Positions 10,921 through 25,900 are shown, numbered from the stretch's first letter. The stretch: 64,000 nucleotides of DNA from Apricaphanius iberus (GCA_028564705.1 JAPXFQ010002824.1:2074501-2138500); one strand, 5' to 3'. The notes: generated by a model from the sequence alone, not told the origin. Numbers and translations are program-made.

Positions 10921-13900
10921 CTGAGGAAATCATAATCACAAGTGAATATGCGACAAGAAAATAAAAATATTTTCACTGACAGGTTTAAGATGTAATAAAG
11001 AACTGTGCAAACGTTTAAAGTTCAGAGTCAAGGGGTCTTGCTCTTTGTTGCGATGTTTTAAAGTTTGTCTTTGGCTGCTTTTACTCTAATTTCAAGTCTA
11101 GGACAAGATACTAGAAATCAAACCATTTTGAAATCATTGATGAATTGTTCACAACACAATTCTAAGTATTCCATGTTGTTCCTCACTCTTTGTTTTCTGT
11201 CTTCACAAAAGAGGATAGCTTAGGTGCATGTCATTATGCATAGCAGATGTTGACAGCCGTTTGATATCTCTGAACAGTGACTCAGTGAATACAAAGTGAG
11301 AAAAAAATACCAAAATAACTCCCACAACTACACAAGCCTTGTTTTAACATTTTTAACCAAACTTTAACTCTGTCAACAGCCTATTGTCTAAATGACCAAC
11401 CTAACAGAACTACGTCAACAGAGCACGGAGCGAACATGAACGCGACTGCAGACGTTAATACTAATGCAGCATAATGGAATAATTTCCAGGTCTGCTTCCT
11501 GGAATTTATAAGCTGCCTCTGAGCCCAGTTAAGGTATAAAACTCTATTCAATTAAAACAGTCATGAAGTTAAGTCTTTTTTTCGCTCGGCCGAGCCTCTC
11601 TGTTGCTGTGTAGAGCAAACGCAGCAGCCGTGACAGATACCTATTTTTCCTTCCTCTCCCCGACTCCTAAATGTCGCTCACTTCTCATCTGAGGCGCATG
11701 CACTGCGGTCTCGTGAGGAAACACAACACTTTTATTTAAAGTTTTTATTTTTCCTAAATACAAATTTTTTTTGCGTATTTGTTTCAAATAAGTATTCGTA
11801 AAAAACATGTTATTTGTGCCTTTCCGAATACTGCATTTGGGTTCGGCTCCACCCCAGTAAAAGGAGTAAACAGAAAATGTCAGGAAAGTAAAGTCCAATG
11901 CAAACCTTTCAAAAGTTTCAGGTAGTCTGAGGAACTATCCATGAAGCCCCTTTTGAAAGACTAAAAGAATGTTCCTTCTTTTTCGAAAAACAAAATCTAT
12001 AGAAATCAGCATTAGGGAAAATCATAAGAATGTCGTACATTAAAGTAAAAACTATTTCCGCTTCTTTACCTTCCACATAGCTAATGTCAGCACAGCCAGT
12101 ACCAGCAGGCCTAGTAATATGGCCAGGATGATGACCCAGAGTGGAACAGCAAACGACACATCTGGAGTCCCCCATAGCACAAGGGTTCCCATCTGCAGAA
12201 AAAGAGATGCAAATTATGGTGATTCTGTTTATTCCCCACTGTAACAGAAACAAATTGTTTATTGTTCTTTTCTTACTGATGATCTGTGCTGAGGCAGAGT
12301 AGAGGGCTGAATACGATAAGGCACAGATATGACCATGATGGACACAGTCGAGTTGAGAATGTAGGGGTCGTTACGCCGCTTTAAGATGAAATACACAATT
12401 CAATGGGTGAAAAATTTAATTAAAAACGTAAGAAATGAAAGGAACCCTTTAAATAAATTACAAAATTAAGAATTAATACCTGTAAAAACGTATGTGCCCA
12501 CAGTCTTGATCTGATCTTAATGACAGCGCTATGGCCTCGATCCAGGTGACCGACCAAACATTTAATCCTCAGACAGGAGATGTTGTTGCAGCTCTGAATG
12601 TGGAAAGTAAGGAGAAAGACATGTAGCACCTGTGGATCACTAATGAATGTTTTATCAGCTTGTTTCTTTTAGATAAACGTGTGTGTACGTGTGTGTCTGT
12701 GTGTGTCTGTGTGGAGGGCTCACCAAGGTCTTGCTGCTGTAACTTTCAGCTGTGCTGACAGATCGTTTGTGGCGGTGAGGAGGATCGGTGATGTTCCTCA
12801 GGAAACCCAACAGTTCTGGTGTGTCCTGCACAGAAGAGATCTGAAACAAGGAGACAGTAACAGAACATTAGAGTCTGGAACGTAGACGTAACCGTTTATA
12901 GAAAATCTGGGTATCAAAGAAGCGTTTCAGTTTCACACCACCAACAGATCTGTGCCTTGTTTTAGGTGTCTATAAAACGGATATATAACCGTCAAAGATA
13001 AGCAGAGGAAGAAGCAATAAAAAAAAATGCTTTAATGTCTGAACATGTGTTTCAATTTTCTAATGAAACTCAATGATTGCCACACATTGCTTATTTTATC
13101 AGCATCAGGGAGGCACATTATGTGGCCTCATCAACCACTGAAAAAGACACGTGAAGATGTAATAAAATCTCAAAAATGTCCAGCTGCGGAAACAAGTGTA
13201 AAATCTGATCAAAGAATGTTTGGTATTAAGTTGGATTTGAGGAGATTTAATTTCCCCAGATACTCTGTTACATGGACAGCGAGAAAAAGAAAGGCATGAG
13301 GCTGGAGAAAATAACACACGTCCTTAGGTTACAGATAACAAAGATAGATTTTATTGTTTCTGCTCTGGAAGCTCAGCTTTGGATGCAGACCAGCGGGAAC
13401 AGCTTGATTTAATATTTTAATTTAAATATTTGAAAAAGCCTGCATGCCGAGCACATATTGATTATTTTTCCATCTTAGACCAACTATTTTTGGAAGCAGA
13501 ATGCAATTTGTTTTCTTCCTCTCCTACAGCCCTGTGGTTAGAAACAGAACCACAGACTTTTCAACTAATAAATAAAGACATTTTAATACAGCAGTTGGTC
13601 AATTGATTGAATAACTGATTGTGCAGTATTATCTCAGAAACATCCATTTTAAGAAGAATCTTCTGTAATCAAAGCATTGTACACAAAGAAACCAATATTT
13701 TCTTTTTGAACTAGCCTAAAGATGGGATCAATGCTAATGGAAACTACTCCAATCTCTAAAATAAGCCTGATCCTTCTTTCTTCTTATTTTAGGGACTGAC
13801 TGGAAAATACCACATATTAGGAACTGTAAGCATGACAACTTTTTATTCAGGCTGGCATAGAGTGCCCTTATTAAATCAACCCTTTTAGCAACTTAAAAAA

Positions 13901-16900
13901 AATCCTAAAAAAACTGGTACTATCCACCATTTGGTATGAGTACATTTCTTTACATGGAAACATGCTGAAATAAAAGTTTTTAAAAATAATTCCTGGTGCC
14001 AGAATTACTGACACACTTCATGTAGTTAAAATGTTGAGAAAGTGTAATTGATCTATGAACCATTTCCATAAAGTTACACTGTGTTTCATACCAAACTCAA
14101 TTATTATACTGGTTTTCCAAAAAGTTCAAATTTGATCTGACCAAAGCAGAACATTTCAGTTAATAAGAGTAGTGCTTAGAAAAATTGACATGTTTACGTT
14201 TGTGAGGGCAGAACAGAAAAGCCTTTTGCAAGGTGTGGCTCCAAAACAAATGGTTGACATGTAAATTAAAGGACAGTTATAGGGACCGCTGCATGCTTGT
14301 AATGGCAAACTTTGACAATTTGTTATAAATGCCTTCCCATCCTACTCACTGTAGCTGCGTTTCCATTACAAATATGTGCTCAACTTTGTTGATATTGTCT
14401 AATTGTTAAAAAAATAAAAATAAACCTTTTGGTGTTTCCATTAAATAACAAACTCTAAATACAAACTTTAAATCAAAAGTTTTCATGCTAGTAAAAAAAG
14501 TAGCGACGGATGTGAACATTTAGCCTACAGTAGATATATTCATATTCCAAGCTTGGCACTAGCGGGGGAGGAGGAGGAGACGTGGACGGCTTGTAGAGGC
14601 ATTGGAGCGACAAGCCCCTTTTACATGGGAGCGGTCTTGTTAAATGCTTGCGTTTCTTTGCTGTTTTGAATTTAAAATATTAGTTATGCCTTTATCACGA
14701 ACCAACTCAGTTTCTCCGTGAACCCAAACATGCTGCGCCATCTTTCTACTCCTACTTCTACTTCATCTTTTTGGCTCGTAGTAACATCCGATTGTTGCTC
14801 ATGTGACTCATGTGATGCGAAAAAGCTGTTTTGCAAAATATATGAATTTCGATATGCTTGAAAAACCAGCTGATCAAAGCGCAAAAATTTTTAAGGAAAA
14901 AAGGAGAGTTTTTAAGGCAAATATAATTTTGAAACTTCAATTTTGTGCAATTTCATGGGTAATGGAAAAGCAGCTAGAGAGGTCCTCATTCAGCCTGTTT
15001 TTTTTTTTCTACAGTTCCAGTCGTTTTAAACATTTTTAAGTTTTGTAGATGTGGGCAATTTAAGGTGGGTTATTCATTTTTGTAGCTATATCCTGACGTA
15101 TGATCTACACATATCACCTCATTTGAAAAATAAGTTCTCTTGTCTTTCTCATTTTGAGGAGTAATTAGCATTTTACTTAGAAATAAGCGTCCATGAGATG
15201 ACCTATTGGCTTAAAATTTGAAAATTATTTTTACCTCAACTAAAAATGTAAATATTCATACTACAAAAATGTGTCAGTAGCATTTGTTCTGTAAGAAAAG
15301 TTATGGCAGTAAGGGTATGCATTACTGATTTTGTTAAAACAAAATTATTTTGATTTTTGTCTCACTGGTATATTCACTGGTAGATTATTCAACCACAATT
15401 AGAACACAACTTTATAGGTTGAGAAATAGGTGTGGATGGCATTTAAAATAACAAAGAACCTGTGGAATTAATACAACAGCGGGTGTTTAAAGATTTCACT
15501 TGTGGATGTCCAGGACTTTGTAATCCAGGTTTATGTATATTCATTGATTTCAAGTACAGCCAATATATCCATAAATTCACACGTTTTGGTTTTGGAATAC
15601 TTGTCAAAATGCATAAGCTTGTAAAACATTGATGGTACCTGGAGGCCTTGTGGGTTGAGGCTGGTGTTTGTCTGGCAGCTAATTGGGCCGTCAGTTTGAA
15701 TCTCCATGGCGTACAGCAGGTTCTCATCACGAAAACGGGCAGGCCAGCCGACCTGAAGCTCAGCCTGTCCAATACTGCTGGGACCAACGTTATGGAGCTG
15801 GAGAGGGAGAGACGGAGAAGCAAAAACAGAGAGCTGTCAAGATCTTACCCTCTTCTGCCCTATTAGCAGGTCTCATGTGACCAGGTCTCTAATCAGGTTA
15901 TCATAACTGTAGTATAACACCTGTGTTTTCATGAAGATAATACTAAATAAATAAATACTGCAGCCTTCAGTCTCTGGGGACTGAAATGCAAGACAAGCAA
16001 AACCTTCATCAGATTCATTGTCAAAACTAGAGGGAATGAATTATGAGCATCCCCCGTTACTCCCTACCTATAATATACTGAAGCCATCCAAACAGGACAC
16101 AATCCTGGTGCCGCAGGGCAGGAATTATAAAAAGAGAGGGAAAAACCTCAGTCCTCTCTAACTAGAAGCAGCTGCCCACTGGGAAAAGCACCACAAATGA
16201 AATCATTATCAGCTGCAGGACAGGCCAGACAGTACTGCACTCTGGTTCAATAAAGATTCCCGCCATTTAAAGAAAAACATAATCAGTAAAGATGGACATT
16301 TGCTTGCTATAATCAGTCTGCAGTTCTCCCTCCCGCCTCTGATTTCATCTTGAGATATAAATTTGCTTATGACACTCATTTGTTACACATTTCTGTAAGC
16401 CTGTTATCCCTCCTTCATTACCTAGTCCTTATTCCCTTCTGTTTTTCTTCCTTCTCACTCCTTCCTGCCCTCACAGCAGTAATTACTGCTGAGCTGGAGA
16501 CCTTTGATCAGCCACATCTTAATTCTTTATAGAGCCACTGGTTTTACTACGACTGTGTTTAAGTGTTGCTGTTTACTTCACCCCGAAGAGCTCTCGTCTC
16601 CTTTTAGCCTGACTGCAACTTTACACACCTATTTTATTCCCTTCTTTTTCCTTCCTAATCACCAAAAGTAAGAGCAAGAGCTGCAGAGTTAAATGTGCTC
16701 TCTCTCTCTCTACCCATGCCACACCCATCCACTTAATTTAATAAAAACGGGCAAAGTAGTTTTCAGCTAATCTTTGATTGATTGACTGAGTGATAAACCT
16801 AAATGCTTTCAATTTTCTCAAATATTCAACTGAATTGTACCTCATAGATGTGTGTTACTTGTGGACCAACGTCGTCCTCTTTAACAGGTTTCTTCTTGGG

Positions 16901-19900
16901 TTCCCAATTTGGGAATGGCAGCACAACTTGAGAGGGATGAGACACCCTGCAAAGAGCAGAAACCACATTGGACATACTGATTGCATGCAAATACACACAG
17001 TTTTTTTTATTTTTTTTATCCCACACAGGACAAGTAAGAGACAAAATGGCCTAAGGGTAGTGGAAGTCTGGTTGAGTAACATAACAAGAACGTTTTTGAG
17101 CGGTGAGAGGCAGCTGGAGTACTATGGGAGAACCCAGGTATGCATGGGGAGAACATGTCAACTCATACAGAGCTGCTTCTAGGAAAACACAAACCTTTCT
17201 TTCATTTTATTCAACATTCAGTATGTTGCAAAGATGTTTTGCCATGTTAAGAGAGCATAGTGTTCATGTGCAACTTTGATACCTATCACAAAGAAACATA
17301 TCTGTGAAAACTCTCAGTTTTAACGAGGATACATTGTGATCGCTGTTATGATACCTTGTGTAGGGTTTAATTTTAATGGACCTAAGTGGACAAAAGATTT
17401 CTAGGTTGTCAGTTTGAAGCTTGGTGCTTACGTTTGCTGTTTAACCAAAACCCCCAAGATCAAGGCTAATTATCACATGTCAGCTTGAAAGTTTCATCAA
17501 GAGTAAGATCAATGTTATGTTTTACAACAACAGTAACTTAAAAATAATAAATAATCTCATATATGAATCAGAACAGCCTACAGGACAAAATGTGGCATGC
17601 CCTCTTCTCCTCGCTGCTCCTTCCTTTGTGTGCACAACTGACCACACCTAAATAACAGCTTGTCAGACACAAAGCTTTGAAGTTTGTGTGTGTGTGTGTG
17701 AGAGCTCATGTATATGCTGCGTTAACGTGCTGAAAAAAATGACAAATAACCCCATATGCATCTGTTTGGTTGGAGTCTGTGTCAATAAACATGTGATGTT
17801 GTATAGAAATCCAAGAATAAAAAAAACATAAATAATTTCCCACAAAGCAACGAAAAACAATGTTGTCACGGTGGGACATGCAGGCATACTAGACTCACCC
17901 GCGTAAATCAAGCTGAACTTTGGCGGCAATGGTCAGATTTAAACTGACAAGGTTGCTGTCAGAATTGTCCTTGTTGGAGCTGTGGAGAGAATCACAAACA
18001 CTTTAAGAATAAGAATGCCCGTGGGACTACGTTTGAATACACTAACTACACGTTTTAAACAAACCAACAAACACTTCTTTTAAAAAATGAAAACAATTTC
18101 AGTTTTAAAAGAGCAACCCAGACAAAATGAATGAAAACAAAGTCAATGACGTAATAACCATTTTATGACTGAAGATGCGACTTTGCTCCTAATCAAAAGA
18201 GTTAATCAGCAAGACAGTGATCTCAAAAACACACTTAATGTGATTTTACTATAAATGCTAACATAAAGTTTCTGGAATGGCTCTGACCTCAATCCAATTG
18301 GAAATGCTTGGACTGTCCTTAAAAGTCAGGCCAGTGACAGGAAGCCAATCGATTTAAAAGAGCTTTGTGAATTTGCCAAAATGACAGGACAATTATTATT
18401 ATTACTATTATTAAACTTTAGTTTAATAATAATATTTACTATTTACTTTACTATTATTAAACTTTATTATTAAACTCTTAATTCCAGACACAAGTCCATC
18501 AATAATAAGTGTCTATTGAGTCAGAATTATGGCAGAGGCTTTTTATTGTTAATAAAACGGCTTGTTTTGATGCAACATGCAAAAGGACTAATATAAGTGG
18601 CGGTGCATGTATAAATTTAAGCATGTATGTATAACGTCGACCTTAAATAGATCAGACAAAACCCAGAGTGAATTCAAACTTTAGAATCAATATGATAGTC
18701 CCTGGCCTGACTATCATATTGATAGAATACAATGAGGATTCTTGTGAAATCATTATATTGAGGGCAAAGATAATTACAAATAAATCAATAAAATCCCAAA
18801 ATGAATGTCAAGGTTATTTGTATGATGACTGAATATAAAGTTTTCACCAGGGCAGGGTGTCTTTCAGTTTATGCTTTCATCTCATTTATTGCAAAAAGCT
18901 GCTGTCAAACATAAAGAAGCTCATGATGAAAATGATATACAGTTTTACAATATTCATCTTATTCTTTTTTAAATGTCTTTGTGGATAACTGCATCTACTA
19001 ATGATAAATGATGTAAACCGGCGGCATAGAACAGTTTGGTTTTTGTTTCCCCTGTCTGCAGCTAATACGTGCTATCTGTGTCTCTCCGTCCCTGTGGCCA
19101 GTCACATGAGGCTACAGACAGTGGTGCTGTCAGCATGGACTCAGGACACGTTTACACGGATCAGAGGGAAGACACACAGATCCTTGTGTCTGTTGTGTGA
19201 GTGAGCTCATGATTGTGTCACCTGTGGATCCGCAGCTCAAAGTTGACTTGAGGTCCGGAGTCTTCCAACCTTTGGATCGAAAATCTCAAACCAACGGACA
19301 GCTGTTGAGGAAGACCAAGAACCCCCCCAAAAACAGAGAGGATGTATTAAAATCATGTTATGACAGAATAAGGAGGCAACCTATAGGAAGATGGTGAGGA
19401 ATTAGATGCATGTGTTCATCAAAGGCAATGCTGAACAGACAGTAAAATCCTTGTAACTAGATCTCCCTCCCGTTACTTCATAGTCACAACTCTGGACTGT
19501 GTATGCGTATGTTGATAACAGCAAGTTTCCTAAATCTGACAAAAGCCAGACTACAGACACATACTTAAAAACCACAATCAAGTTCCTCGCCTCTCCTCAG
19601 TTTAAATCCTCCTGTCCTCTAGGCTAACACAAAACACGTGGAAGCTTTGGTACACCAACGAGTGCTGCGGCGCATGTGTATTTACACACGCATGTGATCT
19701 CTGGTGAAAAACAAGTCGAGCCTCCAATCCTGAAGGGGGAAATGACAGCATGCAGACTTGTATTAAAACCTTCAAGAGCCATGTCTGCAGGGGGGTTAGG
19801 GGCTGAAAAGTCGAGCTATCTTTAAAGGACATGTTAGGGAGACTTGGAAGGAAAAGCCCAGCGGGGGAAGATCAAAAGAGACAGGCACTAAACATGTTGC

Positions 19901-22900
19901 TCAGAAGGGAAGGAGCCTACTTCAGCTAAAAGAAGAGGATGCGTGACAGAGAAAATCAAGGGCAACACAGCGAAGTCTGATACAAGTCTGTTTGTAAAAA
20001 ACCTGATGGTTCGGGCAGTTTTCAGAGGTTTTGCTTGTAAAAATTTATCATGATTCTACTGAGGGAATGATGAAAACACCCATTGTAAGTTTGATTTGAA
20101 AGCTCGGTATCTCCGAAAATCATGGAGGCATAAACTATTCTCCATTTCACTATAGTCATCCTGTGGCTGCTCAGCGTTGGCTAGGTGGATTTAGTTATAA
20201 TGCAGAAAAACAATGATTCTTCTGAGGAACAGTGGGGAAAGTGGTTTCAGGAGATGATTTGAGAAAATCTTTGAGATTATGTTGGTACATTGTGTCAATC
20301 TTTCAAAGTTTGCAGCACTGGAAATATTACAATTTTTTGTATAGTATGTGACAAATGTCACATGTCAACATTACATAGGCAAGGCAAGGCAACAATTCAT
20401 ACACAAGGCAATTCAAAGTGCTTCACAGTTGCATAAATTAAGAAAACAGATAAACAGAAAAAAACTGCAATGTGTATATTCCCTTTATCACAAACATGTA
20501 TATTTAAAAGCTCAAATGAGACAGAAGTTTTTGAAAGATATGAAGTTCAGATATTTTTCAAATATGAACAATATGTACCTTTTTTCATACCTTAAAGCAG
20601 GGGTGTGAAACCCCAGTCCTTGAGGGCTGGTGTCCTGCAAAATTTAGATCTGTTACTTGTCCAACACATCCAAATCAAATGATTAAACTGCATCCTCAGC
20701 AAGCATTTAGGTTCTATGAGGTCCTGCTGAATACCTAATTATTCGATTTAGGTGTATAAAATTGAGACATATCTAAAAGTTGAAGGACACCAGCCCTCAA
20801 GGACTGGAGTTTGACACATGTGCCTTAAAGACATACTCTGTAACTTTTACACCTTAAAAACGTGTTTTTTAAACGTTTTGTGGAGACAACACAGTTCATG
20901 ATTTTTATTTTTGGAGCTGTCACTATATGGGACAGTCCTGCTGCTGAAAAACGCACTATAGAACTTTTTCCCCTGCGGACCGCTTCCCCGGATGTACTGA
21001 CTGAGTTTTGCATTACAGCAGTATGCTACACGTTACCTAATGATATAAACAAACCCGCGGTTTTGAGACTTGAGCCATGGCAGATCCTCCAAAGACACTG
21101 AAGAAGACTCTGTCAGAAGAAGTGAGGAAAATAAGCGAAAGAGATAAATAAGAAAAAGCTTGTTAACCTCTGATTTATATAGGGCGCATTCGTTCTGCGC
21201 CCAGTCTAAATTGGCAGTAAGGAAAGTTGCAGCATGCTGAGCTGCGGAGCTGGACACTGCAACTCATGATCAGGCTGTTCCTCTGTGAGATGGGAATTGT
21301 GGCTTCAACAAGACAACACTTGTTGAAGCCACATGCCGTGTTTTCGTTCTACTCTACTACTCTACTACTACTACTGAAAATAAACCAGGTTATTCCCCAG
21401 TGCTGATTGGAATCACCTGGTTCAGTGGCCGAGCAGAACAAAACATGGCATGGAGGTGACTTGTTGAAGCCACAATTCCCACCACTGTCCCCTATTACTT
21501 CACCCTCGATAACAGCGTGCCTCCTGCAGTTCCTCCTGCTCCCTCATAGCGCAGCAAGATGGGAGAAGACACAGGTGAGAGAAAACTTCCTTCCCTTCAC
21601 TTTTCAATAGGACTATCCAGTGCCGGACTTTTTTCACCGGTTTTTAATCAACCAGACTACTTTATAGAGATTCTGACTGGAGGAGCAGCAGCGCTCTGTG
21701 GATTTAGACGGAGACGCCGACGAGGAAAACGTGCTGGTGTGCTCGTTAAATTGCGACAGCGGGGATTACGCACCGCTCTCCCATCCATACACCTGGGGAA
21801 CGTTCGCTCTCTGCCTAACAAAATGGATGAATTGCTCCTTCTCCTATCCAAGAACTCAGACTTTCGTCGTTCTGCCACCTTTTGCTTCACTGAAACCTGG
21901 TCCAGTGAACACATCCCGGACAGCGCACTACAGCTCCCGCGCTTCCAGCTGTTCCGAGCGGACCGCTGCGCGGAACTGTCTAGGAAGTCAAAGGGAGGAG
22001 GAACGTGTTTCTACATAAACGAAGGTTGGTGTACAGATGTCAAAGTGTTAAAGAAGACATGCAGCCCTCACCTAGAGTCTTTTTTCATAAACTGTAAACC
22101 ATTTTATTCACCGCGGGAGTTCGCCTCGTTTGTGCTGGTCGCTGTATACATTCCACCGCAGGCGTGCGTAACGGAGGCGTTACATCACCTCGCCGACCAG
22201 ATAACAGACGTGGAGAAAACTCACCCGGACTCTCTGCTAATCATTCTCGGGGATTTTAATAGAGCAAATCTCAAACTTGAACTGCCTAAATATAGACAAC
22301 ACGTGACGTGTCCCACCAGGTACATGAACACTTTAGACCACTGCTACACCACAATAAAGAATGCATATCGCTCTGTCCACCGATGCTGCTTTGGGACTTT
22401 CTGACCACTGCCTGGTCCACCTCATCCCATCTTACAAGCAGAAGCTGAAATCTGATAAGCCTGTAGTAAGAACTGTGAAGAGATGGACAGATGAGTCAAA
22501 GATGCAGTTACAGGCCTGCTTTGACTGCACTGATTGGAGTCAGGGACAGACTGCAGAGAACAGTCAGGTCCTCAGAGAGGATCATAGGTACTGACCTTCC
22601 CTCCATTGAGGACCTTTTCCGGGCCAGGGTCAGGAAGCGGGCCAGAAAAATCACCACTGACCCCTCACACCCTGGCCACAATCTGTTTAGGCTCCTCCCC
22701 TCAAGCCGGCGTTACAGAGCACTGTACGCCAAAACCACCCGACACAAGAACAGTTTCTTTCCCCAGGCTGTCGCTCTGATGAACTCTGAATAGTCACAGA
22801 GTCTGAGTCCACTCACATGAACAATAAACTAAAACTCTGCACTGCTGTATATACTTACTGTACAATAACCCTGGTTTGGTGTATATATTATCCTTTATTT

Positions 22901-25900
22901 TTATTTTATATATTTTTTTTTCCGTTTTTTAATTTCACTTATTTAAGTTCTGTACTGGAGAGAAAAGTTGCCGGAGTCAAATTCCTTGTATGTGTCATAC
23001 TTGGCCATTAAAGCTGATTCTGATTCTGATTCTGAGAAAGATTTTTCTGTCAAACGGTTACTCAGTTTAGGTCAAAGCAGGATTAGCTTTTAAAACCCAG
23101 TGTTACAACTTTTTGGTTTTATTTGGTCAGCAGCTGTGGTGATAAATGCTTGCTACGGGGTTATTTGGGCATGATGTGATACAGTGCCAGAAAAAGTGTT
23201 TGACGGTTTACCAACTGTCACACATTTGTTTGTTGTTTTGGCTGGCAAGCTTGTAAAACTGTCAGTACACTTCTTCAGATACGCTACATAGAGATTTGTT
23301 TTTATGACAGTGACGTTATGCTACAAGCCTTAGGAAGGCGACAGAGGGCAAATATCTGCAAAGTTACGGAGTGTGTGTTAAAAGCAATACGCAATAATGC
23401 TGCATTCCATTTGTCTCGGATACTCAGGCGTCCGAGTCGCTGTACACGAGAACGAGACATAATTCTCCACTTTAAAGTGTTCCAGTTCGTCTCACTACAC
23501 TCTGAGTCGGAAAGAACACAGACACTTTGAGGGCAGCAGCTGTCGAGGGGCATGCTAGTTATTGTTATTCTATTGAACATAATAAAGTGATTAAAAGTAT
23601 TCCACAGGCTCTGATCAACATAGTCAAGAAATCCATTTAAAAACTTTAAATAATATTTACCCATCGAACCACTTTATTCGTTCAACTTTGTCCATTTTTT
23701 AATGTTTCCTTATATTTGGAGAATATAAGTGACTACAAATCTCAAGGTTATGACAAGCACAAGGACTTTGGAGTTATTTGTGCAATATGTTATTTCAATG
23801 GTTTTGAATTGTAGTCGCACTTCAAATATATTAAAAATAATAATTACGTCATTGTTATAGTTGTTAGTGACATAGCATCTTCAGCAGATCAGCATGAAAA
23901 ACAAAGCTGTACATTGTATTGCACGCAAAGCAAGGCCATGCAATGGGTAAATTGGTGACCGGATTAAAGCAGAAATGTAGTCAAGTGTTTAAGAGCATTT
24001 AAAAATGACACTTAAATGACCAACATAGTACAAATACATAGAAAATACATTTCAACTAGAGGTGCAGCCATCTTTGTCCTCCGAGCTGCCCCCTCTACTC
24101 GTATACTAATCAAAGATCCAAGTTGGAGCTCAAAATTTTCCAACCTAATGGTGAAATGACGCGAGACAACTGCGAGATTCCCGACTTTCTGACTCAGAAA
24201 GGTTAACAGGAAAGCAGCATAAGTTTCCTGCTACTTTTCCCTACTGGTTGAAAGCGGAATTACAACTGTTGTATTGGCAAGAATCTGGAGATACGATATG
24301 TATCACGATACAAATGGGTGGATATGATATATTCCGATATATAACAATACTATGAGAACGACTATATATTGTGATTTTAAAAAATGAATTTTACTGTAGA
24401 AAAAAGTGCCACAGTATTCTAAAAACTCCAGCCTGTTTCATATATAACAAATCCAGTTTTATTACTAGATCTAGTTGATCCACTGGAACCAAGCAGGTGA
24501 AAACAGCCACCAAATAGCAAACATCCTTTTTACTTAATACAAAAATTCAATTCATATTCGTAAAAAATTACATGAAAATATACTTTGATTTTGAATATTG
24601 GGGGGGGTGTTATACATAATAGAGAAGGTTTCACTGACTAAGCAATTTGATTAAGCAATGTGGCTATTAACCACAGGGTGAAATATTGCAAAGGATTTTT
24701 AGTCCTCTAACCCACACAGACACAGCTCTATATGACAACAGTGTTGCCAGTTTAATGGTTAGCAAGTTGCGAGAACTTTTGATCCCCTTTAGCAACTCTG
24801 GAGGAGATAGGAGTTGAAGGAGTTTTGGGGCAGATAATGCCTTATTACAGGTGGCAAATCTGATGTCCTGATTAGCTCCAATTATATGGATAAACACTGA
24901 TCAGAACTGGATATAAACTTCTCACGAAGGATTCCTAGTGGCTCCAAACTTGTCTGGGTGAGTAATTGAACATATTATTTGGTAAAATTAAGATACAAGT
25001 TGAAAAAACCCCAAAAAACTTCTCCTTCAATGTATGTTTAGATACTTTATTCTACATTCATATTGGCTTGTTACTCTACTTTTTCCCCCCCTCAGAGTGC
25101 ACAAGGTTGACATTTTTAAATTTAAGATGTCCAAAATTTTCTTGTGGGGGAGCATGCCCCAGACCCCCTAGAGGCATTCTATCCTTCTCACCTTTGACCC
25201 ATTTTCATGTCTGCACTAATGCCTACCCAAACCACCAAAGTTGTTTTATGCAGTTTCTAGTCAGCAGAGGATTGCTGTGTGCTGTCCCATGTGAAGCCAC
25301 TCAAATTTATGGCTAAAGAACCACAGAAAGCAGTTTGTTAGCAATAGCTTAAAGTGTTAAAAACTCTTTAGTGTTACTTTAAGTACTTAAGGTATAGAAA
25401 AATTAAGATTTTAATGCTTTTTCTTACACCCAATGCTCACATATCTTTGAGTTTCCATAGTACCACTTTTTTCTCAATTTTAGCAGTCATGACAATAGTT
25501 TTAAGATAGAAAGAGCAGAAACGCTCCTTTCATTTCATACCATAAACAAACCATTTTGTACTCCTCTGCTTAACCATAACAGTTTAATTTTCTTGGTAGG
25601 TAAGTATCTTGATGAAATATGGAAATAGATCATAACAAAATGCTTAAATCTCATAAATATTATCTTTTGAAAATTTTATATTATACAAATAATACATAAT
25701 CATTCAAAGTAATTCATGGTGAAGGGCTAAAACGATCAGCCCTAGCTATACCACAGACACCTCTATGCTACAAAATAATCTCCTGCTAAACAGATGTGAG
25801 CGAGTATTGTGGAAATTGATCAAAGATTTGGCTAATTGTGATCAAACTCCTTGAAATGCCAGAAACTGCAACATTTTACTCTCCAGCGCAATATTCAACC

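Noticed and set aside
11918..12253. 111-codon minus-strand frame over the membrane-helix exon
   Set aside because: It is in a different frame from the helix ([12 protein letters not shown]) and reads through both splice sites. The correct coding is the exon 12070-12192.
16790..17182. 130-codon plus-strand frame
   Set aside because: It overlaps the calf-2 exon 16841-16946 on the opposite strand. Its length is explained by the constrained composition of that exon plus chance.
18686..18723. Possible microRNA precursor at the perfect hairpin
   Set aside because: The stem is only 15 bp with an 8-base loop, far shorter than a normal precursor stem.
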